Of a DNA stretch of 64,000 nt, positions 63,401-64,000 are shown piece by piece. The DNA lies in NCBI RefSeq assembly GCF_900101765.1, contig NZ_LT627735.1:2945501-3009500 (forward strand), given 5' to 3'. The notes beneath the pieces were generated by a model, which was given only the letters and a program-made list of their open reading frames with translations, was not told the DNA's origin and did no database searches. Numbering within the stretch: the stretch's first letter is position 1; every line of letters starts with the position of its first letter. The position numbers and the translations under genes are program-made. The stretch is from Nonlabens sp. Hel1_33_55 (lineage in GTDB: Bacteria > Bacteroidota > Bacteroidia > Flavobacteriales > Flavobacteriaceae).

Positions 63401-64000
63401 TTAAAGCGATTTATAAGCATCACTTACGGTTTGCTGTGCCAGTTTTTCCTGCGGCGTGAATCGCTTGACAAAACCACGTCTACCTGTTTCGGAATGGTGT
63501 TTCCAGAGAAAACCACCGGCAAACCAGTCCTGTTTCCAGACCAAATCATATTGCGCCTGCAGCAAATGCATCTGGGCTTCTTCATTGCTTTCTCGAGTCT
63601 CATCGGCAGTTAGCCATGGCTCTTTACCTGCATAATCTGCACTTACATATCCATATTCTGCAAAAAGGATTTTTTTATTATGCTTTCGCGAAAGCGTGCT
63701 CAGTTCATCCATCCATTTTTTCCATCCAGCCATCGCGGTCTCCACATCAGGTGTTTTTTGATCACTTATGGGAAAATAGGCATCAACACCTATATAATCC
63801 AGTTGATCCCAAAAGGGTTCGTTCTTGTAGCTGTCCCAATTGCCGGCATAGGTGAGTTTTCCTTTATAGATGGAGCGAATCTTTGTGATCAGATTACTCC
63901 AGTATTCTGGGCGAGCGGCGACGAAAGATTCCAACTCTGTACCTATGCAAAATATTTCAGTATTGGTTTCTTGGGCGACTTTGGCAAAGTCTAAAATGAA
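63401..64000 (-). CDS. GH113-like glycoside hydrolase, 3' part (start outside window)
   Basis: The frame is open to base 64000, so the N-terminus is missing. IFCIGTELESFV carries the probable acid glutamate and KILFAEYGYV the nucleophile. LTYAGNWDSY and LDYIGVDAYFPISD fill the rest of a TIM barrel; GGFLWKHHSE closes it. GH113 enzymes cut beta-mannan. A palindrome copy lies at 63682. Confidence 0.85.
   Translation of the reverse strand, partial: FILDFAKVAQETNTEIFCIGTELESFVAARPEYWSNLITKIRSIYKGKLTYAGNWDSYKNEPFWDQLDYIGVDAYFPISDQKTPDVETAMAGWKKWMDELSTLSRKHNKKILFAEYGYVSADYAGKEPWLTADETRESNEEAQMHLLQAQYDLVWKQDWFAGGFLWKHHSETGRRGFVKRFTPQEKLAQQTVSDAYKSL
63682..63695. repeat. GCTTTCGCGAAAGC palindrome, copy 11
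   Basis: Perfect 14-bp palindrome (outer pair T/G instead of C/G) inside the GH113-like gene, read on the minus strand as TLSRKH. Confidence 0.9.

Noticed and set aside
3..64000. CRISPR array
   Set aside because: No regularly spaced direct repeats with unique spacers. The dispersed palindrome is not clustered, and the CARF-like regulator is not beside cas genes.
3..64000. Insertion sequences or transposases
   Set aside because: No transposase-like reading frame or terminal inverted repeat pair was seen; the only mobility mark is the tRNA-Leu fragment.

Overview
The window is chromosomal DNA from a marine-type member of the Flavobacteriaceae (Bacteroidetes). Evidence: SusC/SusD pairs, many short lipoprotein signals, -33/-7 promoters of the TTG-N19-TAnnTTTG kind, and few recognisable Shine-Dalgarno sites. 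A 16-bp palindrome, CGCTTTCGCGAAAGCG, recurs along the sequence. I think of Nonlabens or a close relative, but the genus is a guess.

Left end (1-9743): an accessory island. A partial DUF2779/Cas4-like nuclease is followed by a five-gene operon: a small DUF4258-like protein, an SF1 helicase, an unknown protein, a two-HKD PLD-family nuclease, and an RtcR-like activator with a CARF-type sensor, a sigma54-type AAA+ domain and an HTH. A -24/-12 (sigma54) promoter with the exact GG-N10-GC spacing lies just upstream, so the last gene probably controls its own operon. The island ends at a displaced 3' piece of tRNA-Leu(UAG), which looks like an attachment site. This is the best candidate for an undescribed system: an inducible, Mokosh-like helicase/PLD module under a nucleotide- or RNA-sensing switch.

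10.1-25.5 kb: ordinary chromosome. It holds a DUF421 membrane protein with glutaminase, a porin with a DASS transporter, a membrane-anchored HTH protein and a VOC protein. A group of DNA repair genes follows: umuDC, a GIY-YIG nuclease with a dead DnaQ domain, a UvrD-like helicase and an Fpg/Nei glycosylase without its zinc finger. Several of these have lost catalytic or structural residues.

26.0-51.7 kb: a pectin utilisation locus. uxaC-uxaB-uxaA degrade uronates and a LacI-type regulator lies beside them. A PL9 lyase, an eight-gene minus-strand SusC/SusD/SGBP/GH28/DUF4861/GH105/GH43/esterase operon, and a plus-strand operon (oxidoreductase, PL10-CE8 fusion, CE12, esterase) take the polymer apart. 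A TGTAATCGATTACA-type operator lies in front of each of the four transcription units, defining a local LacI regulon.

51.9-64 kb: chromosome again. tRNA-Asp, a HAD phosphatase, small lipoproteins and a TPR protein, a glycosyltransferase with a flippase-like membrane protein, ruvC, an arsenosugar-type cluster (TIGR04282 transferase, purine nucleoside phosphorylase, DUF547, TIGR04283 transferase), an HD hydrolase, an M1 peptidase and a partial GH113-like hydrolase cut by the window edge.
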